Shown here one piece after another: positions 10,330 to 21,676 of a stretch of 64,000 nucleotides of DNA (position 1 is the stretch's first letter; each line of letters opens with the position of its first letter). Below the pieces are notes generated by a model, which ran no database searches, had not been told where the DNA came from, and saw only the letters and a program-made list of their open reading frames with translations. A program made the position numbers and the translations under genes. The DNA is from Chimonanthus salicifolius (Eukaryota > Streptophyta > Magnoliopsida > Laurales > Calycanthaceae): assembly GCA_013350335.1 (NCBI GenBank), contig CM023538.1, positions 60,749,080 through 60,813,079 of the forward strand, in the 5' to 3' direction.

Positions 10330-13300
10330 ATGGCTGGGAGAGTCTACGATGCAGCACTTACAGGAAACGTGAGTTTCTTGAATGAACTGCTTGAGAAAGA
10401 TGGCGACATTGTTGATAAAGTTTTTGCAGGTGATGCTCCTAAGGAGACTCCTCTCCACATAGCAGCTCAATTTGGGCATGTGAACTTCGTAAAAGAGATC
10501 ATAAATCGAAAACCCGAATTCACCAGCAAATTAAACAGCCAAGAACAAAGTCCACTGCATCTGGCTTCAGCAGAGGGACACAAAGACGTAGCACAAGAGC
10601 TCCTGAGGTTGGATGCAGACGCTTGCTTCATTCGTGACCGAGAAGGATGGACTCCTCTCCATATTGCAGCAATCAAAGGGCATGTCCAAGTCTTGGAAGT
10701 GTTGGTGAATGAGCAGAAAGTCGCGAAACTGATGAAGACCCACAGAGGTGAACCGCTCTTACACTTGTGCTTGAACCATGACCAATTTGAGGCTGCTAAG
10801 ATGCTAATAAAGATGACAATTGGTAACAAAGAGTCCGTGAACAAGAAGGGCGATAAAGAAAAGACAGTGGATCCTGATGATAAAGAAAAGACAATGGATA
10901 AAGTGTTCATTTGCCAGAAAGACGATGAAGAGAACACCATACTCCACCTCCTTACAGCCAAGAGACAGTATAAGGTATGTCAATTAAATTTCTGATTCCT
11001 TCCAATTTGTTAGGAACGGAGTATTCATCTCAACATACTAGTCGATTAGGTGGAGTGATTAAAATTATTTATAAATTTTTAGATATCTCTCTACACTTCC
11101 AATATAAGACTCATCCACAGCTAGCTCCAGTAATCCCTCCCTCAAACAAGACCAGCCATCTCATTCACCTAACGGATCACTATAAGATAGTCTGAGATCG
11201 GACTTTGATATCATTTGTTAGGACTTGGGTAGTCAGTCAAAAAAACTAGTCTATTAGTTGAAGTAATTCAAGTATTTTATAAATCACTAGATCTCCCACT
11301 ATATTAATTAATTTTTAAGTAAATGCATATTTGTATGTATATTTTTTCATAAAAAATTGATATAATGAATGAGACTGATCATAATATGGTCCAGTATTCC
11401 ATCTTTACCATTCATTTTTGAAACTTGAATTTTTAAATTTTAGGAGTTTTCAAATAGGCGACCTTATCATCGTCGTATCTCCTACACCTGATCGTTTGTG
11501 CCAAATAAAATTTATGTAACGACATGATTGCTCTGTTTTTAGTTACAAGGTAAATATACTTAACATCCACCAAAACCCAACTCGAGCATTGCCAAGTCTA
11601 ATGGAAGGTCCCAAGTGCTCTTCCATTCAGTTGCTAGTTGGGTTAGGAGAGTTTGGAGTTTCATTTGCACAGAAGGATGCGTTAGCGCTTACAGCGTGAT
11701 AAACAAGAATAATCGAACGGAATAAAAAAAGCACAATCCAACACAAGCATTCACCAAAGTTCTTTCAAAGAAAAAGTTTGAGTTCTGCGTAGGGGCATCT
11801 GGCCTCTACAGAAGATAACATCCATGTCAGAGTGTTCTCCTCCTCCTGGGGCTGGAGGGGGAGATTGTTGTGGGCCAGCCCCACTAATGGGCCTATTGGG
11901 CTTAGGCCCAATAGGGTGACTTATATATTATTGTATTCCTGTGTAAGACACAGAGAAGAGGGATTAGAGAGAGAGTGAGATGAGGCGGTGCAGCGGTTTG
12001 CGGAAGACACACAAACTGGACAATACAAAGGTGTATTGTGGGTGCTGGTCATTGCATGAGAAGGATGGATATATACAACAACAGCTGTAGCAGACAGATG
12101 GAACACGACTGTATATTAGAGACCTTTTAAGATAAGGATATACAGTCGTGGTCAACTTGGGATTGAATGCATGGGATAGCCTTGGTGTTGACCGTACATA
12201 GCACAAACGTATGGTTGATTTGTGTTGTCAGCATACAAACAATACATGTGACGTTGGAGGTTTTGGGTTTTCAGACAGCAAGCATTGGAGAAGGCACTTG
12301 AGATTTTCAGATTGGTGCACATCTGAGACTAGGAAGTAGGTTGCCTTGCAGTGCTGAAACCCCATAGGCAGGCATCTTGACTTGCAGCAGAATCCTGAGA
12401 GGAGTGCTGAGCACAAAGTTCAAGGTGGAGTGTCGGTTGCAAACATCAGCGCAAGCAGGCATAGCAGAACAGTGCCATTACTGTTCACGAAGGGATTGCT
12501 GCCACGTTGAAGGGGACACCCTGCACATAGTGATGGGCTTCACATCAATGGCAAGGAAGAGGCAGCCATGAAACATGGTGTGTTTTTTCGTTGGCTGCCA
12601 TGGAGGAAGTCTCAGCAATGTTGACTACATGTCAACGTGCAATTACTGCATGCATTCTAGTGAGGGAATGCATGGCTGTAATGCAGGGTGTATGGTCTGT
12701 ACAAGCAGAGGCGCTGCTGTATGGAAGGCCAGAAGAAGATACAACCAGCGTGCAGAAAACTGGTTAAGTCTTGCGGTGGACAGCAGAGAAGGGGCAGCCA
12801 GTTAGATCGGTAGTATACAGACTGGAGGGGTTTTCTACTCGATCTGGCATACACAGGCAGCGCTAATACAACATGTGTGAGATCTCAGCAGAAGGAAAAG
12901 CAGGCAGTTCTGAGGCAGCCAAGTAAAAGAGTCTTTTACATAAAGCAGATCAGCAAGGTGTTGATCATGAGTTGCAGATTGGTGGAGAAGTGCTTGTGAG
13001 CACGGACGTAGAGGGAGGAACATCTTCTTCGGAGGTTGGTGGATTTGTCGTCAAGGTGGAGATTGTTGAGGTGGTGGCTCAAATAACCACCGAGATTTTC
13101 TCTATGAAAAGGGACAGCAACTGCTATATATATTGTCAGGATTTCTCGGCTTAGAAAAAGGCCCAAAAGCCTAAAAGGAAACTATTATTTACACAGTCAA
13201 GAGGCTGCCAGTATATAATGCAGAGAGGAAGAAGGCAATTGCTTTACATGGTTTTGGAATAATAGGCAATTGCTAAGAAAGGACTCCAAAGGGCCGACTG

Positions 13301-14937
13301 TATTTTCTTATATATACAGGCACTCGTCGTGGGTTGGAAGTGTGTGGTGTGGAATCCCAGGAGGGCATTGAGAGAGAAGAACCAAAAGGGGATGGCCTTT
13401 TGGCCGTGGGCTTCTCATCAAGGAGATGTGCCTTCAAGAAGGAGTAGCAGATCTGATACTGTCTGAAGGACAGCTCGACGGCTGGAAAAGGGCAGAAGCA
13501 ACAGTGCAATACCGCTGCAGATCTGGGTTCACAGATCTGTGAGTGGCAGCCAGCAGGAGTGCGGCTGGAGAGACAAGCCCCATTGCCAGAGCAAAGGTGG
13601 AGATCTGTGTGTGTGTGGGACACACCATCATTGGAGATGCTCGCGTTTGAGAAGCATATCGGGAGTTGCTCGTAGGACGTAAGAAGCGTAGAGGGAGGAG
13701 CACAGAAGTTGGGTTCTCTATTCTGAGTATGAGAGAGACTCACATCAACTGAGAGGTGACGTTGATGTGTTATATACAGGGGTGTACAAAGGAGCTCGGG
13801 ACTTCGGGTTTGGGCTCATGACTCAAGGGAGTCATCATTATTGTACATGTATATATATTTTCTCATTTATAGTGAATATTCTGTCGCTCCGTGGACATAG
13901 GCCAGGTGGGCCGAACCACGTTAAAATATTGTGTTGTGCTGTGTTTTTATTTCCGTTAAATTTTTCTTGTTTCCGCGCGTAACGCTAACAGGATGAATAG
14001 AACTGGCTCTGTTTTTTTCTATTTCAAAGCATCTGAACAGAGAGTTGTTTTGCAGATTATTAAGCTCTTGTTCCCTGACGGCAACAATATTTTTGAGTTG
14101 GATGTAAATGCCATCAATGCAAATGGTTTTACAGCCTTGGATCTATTGAGAGAGGCACCGCGGGGATGCAATCGTTTGAAAATTACAATGATCCTTAGAG
14201 GTGTTAAAGCCCAGAGAGCAAGGGAATTGCCTAAAGAAACTCGCAATCGGTGGCGGAAGAGTAGTTCAAAGCCTTCTGTTGAAAGATCAAGAGAATGGAC
14301 AAACAAGACTCGAGATGCACTAATGGTGGTCGCCATACTGATTGCCACAATCACCTACCAAGCTGCCTTGAACCCTCCTGGTGGTGTTTTGCCAGAGGAT
14401 ACACAAGAGTCTGTGAAAACCACCATCAAGGATACACTGTCTGTGACCACCAACATTACTTACAAACAAGGGCAATCAATTATGTCCAAAAATTTTCCTA
14501 CAAGATATACTATTTTCATGATATCCAACACTGTCGGCTTTGTTCACTCCATTCTGCTCATCCTCCTACTGCTGAGTGAATTTTGCTTCAAAAGAAGGCT
14601 CTTGATGCGGACTATGATTGCCTTCACTTGGATTTGTGCAATTTCAATGTTGGTAAGTTATGGGTGTTCCTTCTTTGCTCTAGCCACAGAAGATACTCGA
14701 TTTACAGTACTCTTGGCTGGAGTAGTTATCTTAGGCGTCGGATGGACGGCGACCATTACACTACTGTTCACTGCGTTACTGTTTCGGGTCGTCAAGAAGC
14801 TTCTCTACAAGATTTACTTCATTCATTACTTTTCCTCGGCCATTTTCAAAATCAAGGATGGATTCAATTGGATTCTGCATTTTCTGTCAAGTAAGTGCAG
14901 TTCAAAAGGTAAGAACGAAAATGATTCAGCTTGTTGA
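10330..14937 (+). CDS. Ankyrin-repeat protein with PGG domain (gene A)
   Basis: Two exons, 10330-10974 and 14056-14937, joined in phase 0 (AAG|GTATGT … TTTTGCAG|ATT), predict 508 residues, usual for the ACD6/ITN1-like family. Ankyrin repeats start near residues 39, 73, 107, 141 and 201; the last spans the splice junction and a further half repeat follows (NANGFTALDLL, 237-247). The PGG signature NPPGGV is at 321-326 after a first membrane helix (about 303-320); further helices lie near 368-389, 400-423 and 433-458. The family is membrane-bound, with cytosolic ankyrins thought to bind partners in defence or stress signalling. The start is supported by alignment with B, C and D. Odd features: a 2.3-kb insertion in the 3081-bp intron, and a short acidic/basic duplication (KEKT twice, near 177 and 186) that B and C lack. 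Confidence 0.88.
11008..11335 (-). mobile_element. Old TRIM-like element in gene A's intron
   Basis: Two related units, each starting TGTTAGGA and containing GTCTATTAGTTGAAGTAATT-like and ATAAATTTTTAGAT text, lie at about 11008-11133 and 11216-11335. Just before the second is a degraded reverse primer site (TTTGATATCA; canonical form is reversed TGGTATCA). The intron of gene B holds a truncated copy at 50686-50935, so the insertion predates the A/B duplication. Confidence 0.5.
11680..13990. mobile_element. 2.3-kb LTR-like insertion in gene A's intron
   Basis: Gene B's intron runs uninterrupted through this point (GCAGAAGGAATGAATAGAG). Here the same text is split, and GGATG is repeated on both sides (11675-11679 and 13991-13995). 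The ends are CGTTAGCG and CGCTAACA, fitting a TG…CA element with one mutated base and a 5-bp target duplication, as in LTR retrotransposons. Unusually, the first ~130 bp and the reversed last ~130 bp resemble each other (AACAAGAA, AACGGAA, CTGGCCT in the same order). A GGGCCTATTGGGCTTAGGCC stretch and TTATATATTA near 11930 look like LTR promoter sequence. There is no protein domain; the interior is GC-richer than the surroundings. Best read as a large solo or rearranged LTR. Confidence 0.65.
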
Positions 14938-15330
14938 CAAGATCCGGTTTGAGTCGTCGGTTCCTTGATTTTAACCGGTTTGCTACTGCTATGGATGGAT
15001 CCTATCTATTATTATTGATATAGCTTGTGTGCTTTTGTTTCAAGAATAAGAGAGAATGGAATAGATTAGATGTATTTAAATGTTAAAACCTATAGTTTTA
15101 ATGTTCAAGTGTGTGATGTAATTAGTTGGGTATGTATTTTTCACATGTATATCCTTCTCTGTTTCTTTTTTACATTGCTAAGGTGAGAACAAGGGCTTGT
15201 GAAAATATTTGTATGGAGATATTTGGTTCCTTTAGATGTAATGCATTTATAATATGGGATTTTTCCTTTTCTTGTGTGGAATATGTCATGTGAACATAGA
15301 GTTACTAGGTAATAAGAGTGTGAACTCAAA

Positions 15331-15460
15331 TTGGGTCCAATTAAAGTTGAAAGGAAAATGGGAGAGACAATATATCTAATTCAACGAAATAATATATAGA
15401 AAAATAATACAGTGATTTTATTATCTCTCCCATTTTCCTTACAACTTTAATTGGACCCAA
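15331..15460. repeat. Perfect-hairpin inverted repeat downstream of gene A
   Basis: Arms of 37 bp (15331-15367 and 15424-15460) begin TTGGGTCCAATTAAAG and return as its reverse complement with one or two mismatches; the loop is about 56 bp. The copy after gene B (52510-52638) has 41-bp arms with one mismatch. Only one arm remains, inverted, beside gene C (near 57895-57940). Probably a small MITE or foldback in the 3' flank; it could also form a hairpin transcript. Confidence 0.6.
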
Positions 15461-15570
15461 GAACATGACTAATGTGCCATGGATGTAGAGCAAACTGCGG
15501 ATGTGAAAGCATACAAAGATCGACAAATCCGAATGATCTATACAAGTCAAATCATGATCATGAATAGATG

Positions 15571-15904
15571 TAGTCCTACTTTACTTCAATCAATAACTTA
15601 GATTTTGATGAATTCACAATGATACCACCCAAAGGCACAACCTATTTCACCAATCAGCAGCCAATCACACTGCTAACATAGAGACAAAGGAAATGGATAT
15701 GGCAAGCAGGCAAAAAGAAAAGACAAACAGCAGCCAATCACACTGCTGACGTAGAGACAAAGCAAATGAATATGGTAAGCATGCAAAAAGAAAAGAGAAA
15801 CAGTGGCAAAAGAGGATTGTTTCTATTAATTGTAGCTATTAGTAAATGGATTTTTCATAACTACTGAATTTCTAAAAGCCCCTCAACTCTGGCCCTTATT
15901 GGCA
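15571..15904. repeat. Start of unique DNA after the A block; two tandem 73-bp units
   Basis: The A/B duplication ends near 15570 (after AATAGATGTAGT). A unit starting CAGCAGCCAATCACACTGCT at 15655 is repeated from 15728 to about 15800 with a few changes and ends AAAAAGAAAAGA. No gene is seen. Confidence 0.6.
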
Positions 15905-15908
15905 CTTG

Positions 15909-16091
15909 TGTCTCAGAATTTTAGTTATCTCATTTTAAATATTTGTATTTTTTAAAGAACTTGAATTTGACTTTAAACCATCATGCAGCTGAAAGGTGAT
16001 TCTCATCAATTTTAACACACTTTATGCTACTACAATATAGATGGGACAATTCTAAAATCTATATGAGACAACTAAATTGAGACAGGGGGAG
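15909..16091. mobile_element. Stowaway-type MITE (5' end eroded)
   Basis: The right end GACAGGGGGAG is followed by TA (16092-16093). The interior (ATTTGTATTTTTTAAAGAAC, ACACTTTATGCTACTACA) matches the complete Stowaway element at 43919-44108. The left CTCCCTCCGT end has decayed. Non-coding. Confidence 0.65.
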
Positions 16092-16093
16092 TA

Positions 16094-16880
16094 TAATTTA
16101 TAATTGTACAGTATTTCATAACATAATTGAAACTAAATCCATCTATGGCCGAAAAATTTCTTGTTCGCTGATAAGCCCAAATGCTCGTGTCAGCCCAAGC
16201 CTTACAAATAGGAACTGGTATAGGCTCAAATTACATTGGCAAACATGGACATGGACTAGATGTAGGCTCTTTGCAGATACAAACCAAGCCTGGGCCTTTG
16301 AAAGACCAAAGCCCAGCTAGACCATCTACATTGCAAGCCTAAATGTTACAAGTAAAAAGAGACTTAAGCGTTTGCCATATCAAAATGACTAGCCACAATA
16401 GGTGCTGCTTAACCTCACTTATAAATTCAAGTCTTCCAAACACACATCTGATGTAGGACTCAACACACGCCTACATGACACTTAGCTCTTATCTTATGAA
16501 GTTTAATTTTAAGAGTACTTTCCTAGGAATCTTTCATGTTACATAATTTGTGATCCACCTTGTCTTGTTATCTTGTTGAAATAAACTGTCAATTTTCTTT
16601 ATCATACTTGTTATCGACGGTAAAGCCTCTTTATTTACAACTTAAATAGTTTCATATCACAAGTTTGACCATATAGTTGACCAAAACTAAGTATAATATC
16701 TTAAAGTAATGAAAAACAATTATAGTAATTTTAAGATATTCTAAAAGTAAGAACCATCGTGATGCTATTAGCACTTTTCCTCTAGATTTACTATAAAGAA
16801 GCTGAAGAAATATAAGTCCAATAAAAGTAAATGATTTTCTCACAGTAATGCTATTTTGTGTTTGAAATTTGAATCACAGG
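16094..16880. other. Intergenic DNA, nothing recognised
   Basis: AT-rich sequence with no reading frame that looks coding, no clear repeat boundary and no match elsewhere in the window. Confidence 0.5.
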
Positions 16881-16899
16881 TATCTATGTTGAAAATCCT

Positions 16900-18076
16900 G
16901 AAAATGTTTTTTACAATCTAAGAAAATACGGCAAACAAGCAATGGCAAGGTCTTCTCTTCCTTCCTACAGCATCACCTCCTCTTCTTCTGATGATGGCTC
17001 GGGGAAGAAGAGAAAATCTAAGTTTGAAAGAGCCGGTCTTTCCCGTTCTAGTTCGAGGTTGTCTAGATCCATTGAGGCTAATCAGATCAACCTTTTGGAT
17101 CAACTTTGGACCCATACTCTTTTCACCCACCATGGCCTCAGTCTTATTTCTCTTTGGACCAAAGGTCTTCAGTTCCCTGTGACACCCTTTTCTAATTCTC
17201 ATCAGTCGTTCAGTCATTATCATCTCCATTCAATACAGTGGCCTATTCCCTCTTCTCAAGCTTTATTGGGAGCTAGTCAAAGTTTGAGATGGTCTTCCCC
17301 TCTGCAGTCGGAAGTGAGTCAGATGTGCATGGCAATTGAGAACAATAAACTAGTTTATCTAGCTGACATGCCTCAATTGAGTTTTGAATTGGAGTATGAC
17401 ATTTTACAGCTTCAATCTAAGGTTGACAAATTTTCTGCAATTAAAGGCTCTGCCCCTAATTTAGAGAATGATGATTTAAATTCTCTGAAGACTAGGGGCT
17501 ACTCGAAAGAAGTCAGTAGATCAATCTTAGAGATTGGTAAAAAGTTGGAGATTCATATTGTTAATAGTAATCAAGCTATCTCTGAAATTCAAGTGGCAGA
17601 AGTGAGGGACAGATCTTTGTTTCCCTCATCTTCTAAAAAGAAAAGAATTGTTAGCCCTATTCATTGTAGCCAACAGGTTAGGCTATGAAAGAGGTTGGGA
17701 GTTCGAAGAGTTTCCAACTGATGGCTCTTCTGTGGAAAATTTGGTGCCTTATTTTTCAGAGTTTCAATTACCTGAGTCGAAGGAGAGGTAGTTGTTCTTT
17801 TTTGTGGTGTTTGGACAGCATCCCAAGGAGTTGGTTTTCTTTGTGATATCCCTTCAGGTGCATTAGGGGTGGCTTTTGGCCTCTTAGAGATTGTTTTTTT
17901 TTTTTTTCAGTGGTGTATATGCTTTTGGTGGGGTTTTTTGTTTCATTTTCCCCTCTTCTTTCTATTTGGTTTCTTTGGGTCTTACTATTGTAGATCCATG
18001 GATGCCTTCTCTGTATTATTCTTCTTGCCCTCTTAATATATTTACACTTGTTACCGCAAAAAAAAAAAAAAAAAAC
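16900..18076 (+). mobile_element. Retroelement-like unit with poly(A) tail
   Basis: An open frame (16942-17688, continuing frameshifted to about 17807) is followed by a T-rich 3' region and a run of about 19 A at 18058-18076. That layout is typical of plant LINE-like elements. No reverse transcriptase is present, so this is a non-autonomous or internally deleted copy. The 5' boundary is a guess, and no convincing target duplication was found. Confidence 0.45.
16942..17688 (+). CDS. Unknown 248-residue protein, probably of a retroelement
   Basis: The frame starts with a Ser-rich, basic N-terminus (MARSSLPSYS…, then KKRKSKFERAG, about residues 24-34) and ends in a region with mixed charge that could form helices (about 130-215). 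I do not recognise the family. A second frame continues the apparent protein at once (LGYERGWEFEEF… to a stop near 17807), so a +1 frameshift near 17675 probably cut an originally longer product. The poly(A)-tailed 3' region directly downstream and the lack of introns suggest an ORF1-like product of a LINE-type element or a captured coding piece, rather than a host gene. Confidence 0.4.
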   Translation: MARSSLPSYSITSSSSDDGSGKKRKSKFERAGLSRSSSRLSRSIEANQINLLDQLWTHTLFTHHGLSLISLWTKGLQFPVTPFSNSHQSFSHYHLHSIQWPIPSSQALLGASQSLRWSSPLQSEVSQMCMAIENNKLVYLADMPQLSFELEYDILQLQSKVDKFSAIKGSAPNLENDDLNSLKTRGYSKEVSRSILEIGKKLEIHIVNSNQAISEIQVAEVRDRSLFPSSSKKKRIVSPIHCSQQVRL

Positions 18077-18650
18077 CAAGTATACATGACTCAACAAGTC
18101 CAATAGCAAACAAGCTTTTTACAGACCACTAGACTTATACAAATTACATCTCCAAGGAATCAAACTAAAATTTACTTTACATACAAGAGACTCAAGATAC
18201 ATGACTCAATATGACTAATTCGTCTTCTTTGAAGATGTCTAACTGCTTTTTTGAAGCATTCTTGAGAAATTTGTTCTCTAATTTTACATCATTGAAAGCA
18301 TTAGTACCGTACGTTAATACTTTGTTATCATCAAAATTACTTTTATACCTTTAAGTAAAAACCCTCAGACTAACACTGGGAAATTGTGATGGAAGAAAAT
18401 TGTGAGAGTGCATTTGAGTGGAGAATAAGGGTAAAATAGGAAAACAGAGAAAATTGGTATATATAAAAAGATTTTGCTGGTGTATATAAAATTACCCAAT
18501 ATATTTTATGGTGAAAATTAAGCCTATTTGTTTTAAATATCAAAAACTTCAGTATCATCTATTAATACTTACAACTAAATTGAATTCATGACAGAACTTA
18601 AAAATGGAGATGTGATTTGCATTTTGGCCTTATAATCTTACGGGCATTTT
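18077..18650. other. Intergenic DNA, nothing recognised
   Basis: AT-rich; no conserved frame or repeat seen. Confidence 0.5.
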
Positions 18651-18926
18651 TTTTTCTGTAGGATCTCTATCATCTTTTTTATGATCGAACTGTCCACATG
18701 TTTCATCGGACTAATCCCTATCATACATGGACAATATGGACAACTTTTTATTGATATTAGAAAGAAACAAAGACAAGGACTGATTATGTTTTCTATAGGA
18801 TCTCTATCATCTTTTTTATGATCGAACGTGTCTACATTTTTCATCTGACTAATCCCTATCATACATGGACAATGTGGACAACTTTTTATTGATATTAGGA
18901 AGAAACAAAGACAAGGACTGATTATG
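18651..18926 (+). repeat. Two tandem 138-bp units
   Basis: Units 18651-18788 and 18789-18926 both begin TTTTCTGTAGGATCTC or close to it and end AAGGACTGATTATG, with about ten differences. This is a simple local tandem duplication; short open frames inside it are by-products. Confidence 0.8.
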
Positions 18927-19249
18927 ACTTGAGTCCCCTAGCCTTCGGTGTTTGTCACGCTTATGGTAATTTTACTTTTACATACCATGACATTAAAAAG
19001 CCCGGCTTTGAATTTTTTAGGAGAAAAATACTATCCTTAAAATGAAAATGTTTAGCTTCAAAAAGTGGATTTGCGTTTGAGAAAGTAAGGAAAAAGTTTG
19101 ATATAGAAAATGTCTTTCATATTTGAAATTTTGTTAAGAAATGATATTAGTGTATTTTTTTATTATATAGATGATGAGAAATGAAGAAAAAAGATAAGTT
19201 TAGTGCCTATGTTATGTTATTTATGTAATGATAGAAAAGTTTTATTTTC

Positions 19250-19480
19250 AATTTATGCCTATGTTAATAATCTTTTTATATTAATAGATTTTACTGTGTT
19301 TCTCATTTTGCCCTTGGAAATTGGCTAGCCAAACCCTCTGAATTGGCTCGCCGAACCCTTATAATACTAGAATCCCTGGTTCGGCAAGCCGATTTCCAAA
19401 GGCAAAATGGGAAACACAGTAAAACCCATGTCTATATACACAAAACACCCATGTGAAAATCGCTATCCAATAAAAAAGCT
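19250..19480. mobile_element. Foldback relative of the array-type MITEs
   Basis: Arms at about 19288-19336 and 19378-19427 are inverted copies (TTTTACTGTGTTTCTCATTT with its reverse; GGCTAGCC / GGCAAGCC near the centre). The right outer end, read on the minus strand, is GGATAGCGATTTTCACATGG, like the ends of the elements at 5096, 23006 and 34561. It has only one or two of the CGGCTCGCC-type inner units. Confidence 0.5.
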
Positions 19481-20638
19481 GAAAGAAAGTTGAACAATGA
19501 CATTTGCAATCAATTTGGCCCCATTGATAATAAAAGTCTGCCTCTGCATTTCCGTAAGGGACCAGTAACATTCGCTATCAATTACATTTTCATATAAGCT
19601 TTGTTTTAACTTTATAATTTTATGGCAAAGAAATTTAATAAAAACATAAAATAAATAATTTATTAAACATGACACAAAATTAATAACATATTAAATTTAA
19701 CGAAACTACTAAACTAATCTGATTTACTGAATTAAAATTTTAATGGATCAACTTTTATTAATTTAGATGATCCAAATAGTTTCCTCCTGCTTCTCATTGT
19801 TCATAGACAATTTTTTGTCATTAATTAATTTCTTAAAAGGAAACACTTGCTTAATAAGAGTGAACTTTAGATGTTATCTTGACATTTAATTAAACACTTA
19901 GAGTTTAGTTTAGATTCATAGGCAAATGATATATCTATTTATAGTAGTATATGTATCATGCAAATGGACTCTACCATACAATGTCATGTATCTAACAAGC
20001 TCAATTGAGATGAGTTAATTGAAGCTTTAGGATTTGTTTAAGTCTTCTGGTGAGGTGAATCCTATTTTGGTTCTTTGAATTTAATTTAGATTTTTGTTTT
20101 TAGAATAGAATTTAATTAAAGTATTTTGGTTTAATTTTGCATGGTGAGTTTAATTTCATTTTTTCCATTCTTAAGTAAATTACAATTTCAAAATCAAATT
20201 AGTCCTTAGAAGGTTTAAAAAATGTCGAATCGAATTAGTGAAGGATTTAAGTTCCATACATGTATATAATTATTTAATTTTTTCATTTAATTGTGGACCT
20301 CAATTAATTGGGTAAATCATTACATTTGGAATACAATTCGACATTTTTTTTTTTTTTACCTAATTTCTTTAGTCAAACTTATCCTTATGAAATTAGTTTC
20401 ATCTTTCTCTTGTTGAAAGTGATGAGGAATAAGAGTTGATTTTTCTTAGAGTTTCTATCATTAGAATACTTAATATGTCCTAAAATCTCAAATCTAAAAT
20501 TTATCGTAGCATGATGGCTTAAGTAAGCGTTAAAAACTTTTCTTTCCCATCATAATCATATTTTTTTTCTAACTTTTATTCCCATTAACTATCTAAGATA
20601 AAGTTAGATGAGAAATGGTCCATATGAATTGAACAATA
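19481..20638. other. AT-rich intergenic DNA, nothing recognised
   Basis: No gene, clear repeat or RNA was seen. The short open frames on the minus strand near 19359-19675 have no recognisable features. Confidence 0.5.
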
Positions 20639-20720
20639 GAACGACGTAATTGACCTGATATTGAAACATTGAATTATTGAACGACGTAATTGACCTGATA
20701 TTGAAACATCGAATTGACCC
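20639..20720 (+). repeat. Two tandem ~41-bp units
   Basis: GAACGACGTAATTGACCTG followed by ATATTGAAACAT occurs twice in a row. Confidence 0.75.
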
Positions 20721-20768
20721 CTCCAAGAAAATAATGGTAGACTACGGTGCACAAATATAGGTGATAAA

Positions 20769-20932
20769 TCCAAGAGGGGGTTGGCGAGACGGTCGAGAAG
20801 CTCCCTTCAAGAAGGAGGTCTTGGATTTGATTCACGCTCAACATCCCTATAAGTGATGCCCCAAGGATTGGTCAGGTTAAAATATCTCCTGTCCTAATAT
20901 AGGTGAGACCTGTATACCTTGGTCATTAAAAG
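20769..20932 (+). mobile_element. SINE family 2
   Basis: The head GTTGGCGAGACGGTCGAGAA and B-box-like GGATTTGATTC match the copies upstream of genes A and B. The right flank AATATTGAGATGATAAAATC is the expected target repeat; the left one is mostly deleted, so this copy arrived by duplication followed by deletion. Confidence 0.65.
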
Positions 20933-21516
20933 TAATATTGAGATGATAAAATCTAATTTCTTTTTTATTAAAAGTAGATGTAATATATAAAATTAATTCA
21001 ATCTAATAAATTTATCGCCAAAAATTTAAAAGAAAAAATATATTATTCATATTATTAATGTCTCTCAAGAGAAAAATGACTCACAAGGAAATACATCAAT
21101 GTTCTCTTAAGCATTTGAAATTAGGGTCAAGGAAATTAAATCTGTCTAATATATATATATATAGATAGATATATAATTTTCAGATGCGATGGCTGAACAA
21201 ACATGACAAAGATGTTAACTAACCTTTCCAACAAAGTAAGAATAAGTTTGAAGACCCTGCGTAGCCAATTTACTGTGTCACTGTTTAAATTTTGCATTGA
21301 GAGTTGAAAACAGAAACTATGTATTCTATTTGGATTTTTACATTTTACATTTGGATGCTGAAAAGATATATCAAGTTTTTTTCAATAGAAGTGTCGAACT
21401 TCCACTTTCCAACACAAAATCGGATTCAAATATAATTTTTACTGATACTTTTAATAAAAAAAATACACAAATGAAGCCCTAAGTAATAGTTGCTCATCAA
21501 TAACGCATATAGGTGT

Positions 21517-21676
21517 AATTCAACTGGCTGTCTCTCGCTTTAGGAAATGGGAGATTGCTAGTTTGAGCCCTCATGGCCTAATCTTGGTGTACTCTAGGGG
21601 TAATGGGCTCACCCATAAGGATTTTATGATGGGTATTCCGCAATTTTCACACGTAAATTAAAAAAAAAAAAAAAAA
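21517..21676 (+). mobile_element. SINE family 1 (block copy 2)
   Basis: Same element and position as 3594-3772 in the first block copy; poly(A) tail at 21661-21676. Confidence 0.7.

Noticed and set aside
10467..10961. 164-codon minus-strand frame opposite exon 1 of gene A (and similar frames at 50133-50639 and 61196-61645)
   Set aside because: It recurs only because the ankyrin coding sequence opposite is conserved; no protein signature of its own.
11921..13982. Many open frames on both strands within the 2.3-kb insertion as candidate genes
   Set aside because: They are short, overlap on both strands and show no domain. The region is better explained as non-coding LTR-like DNA with higher GC content, which lengthens chance frames.
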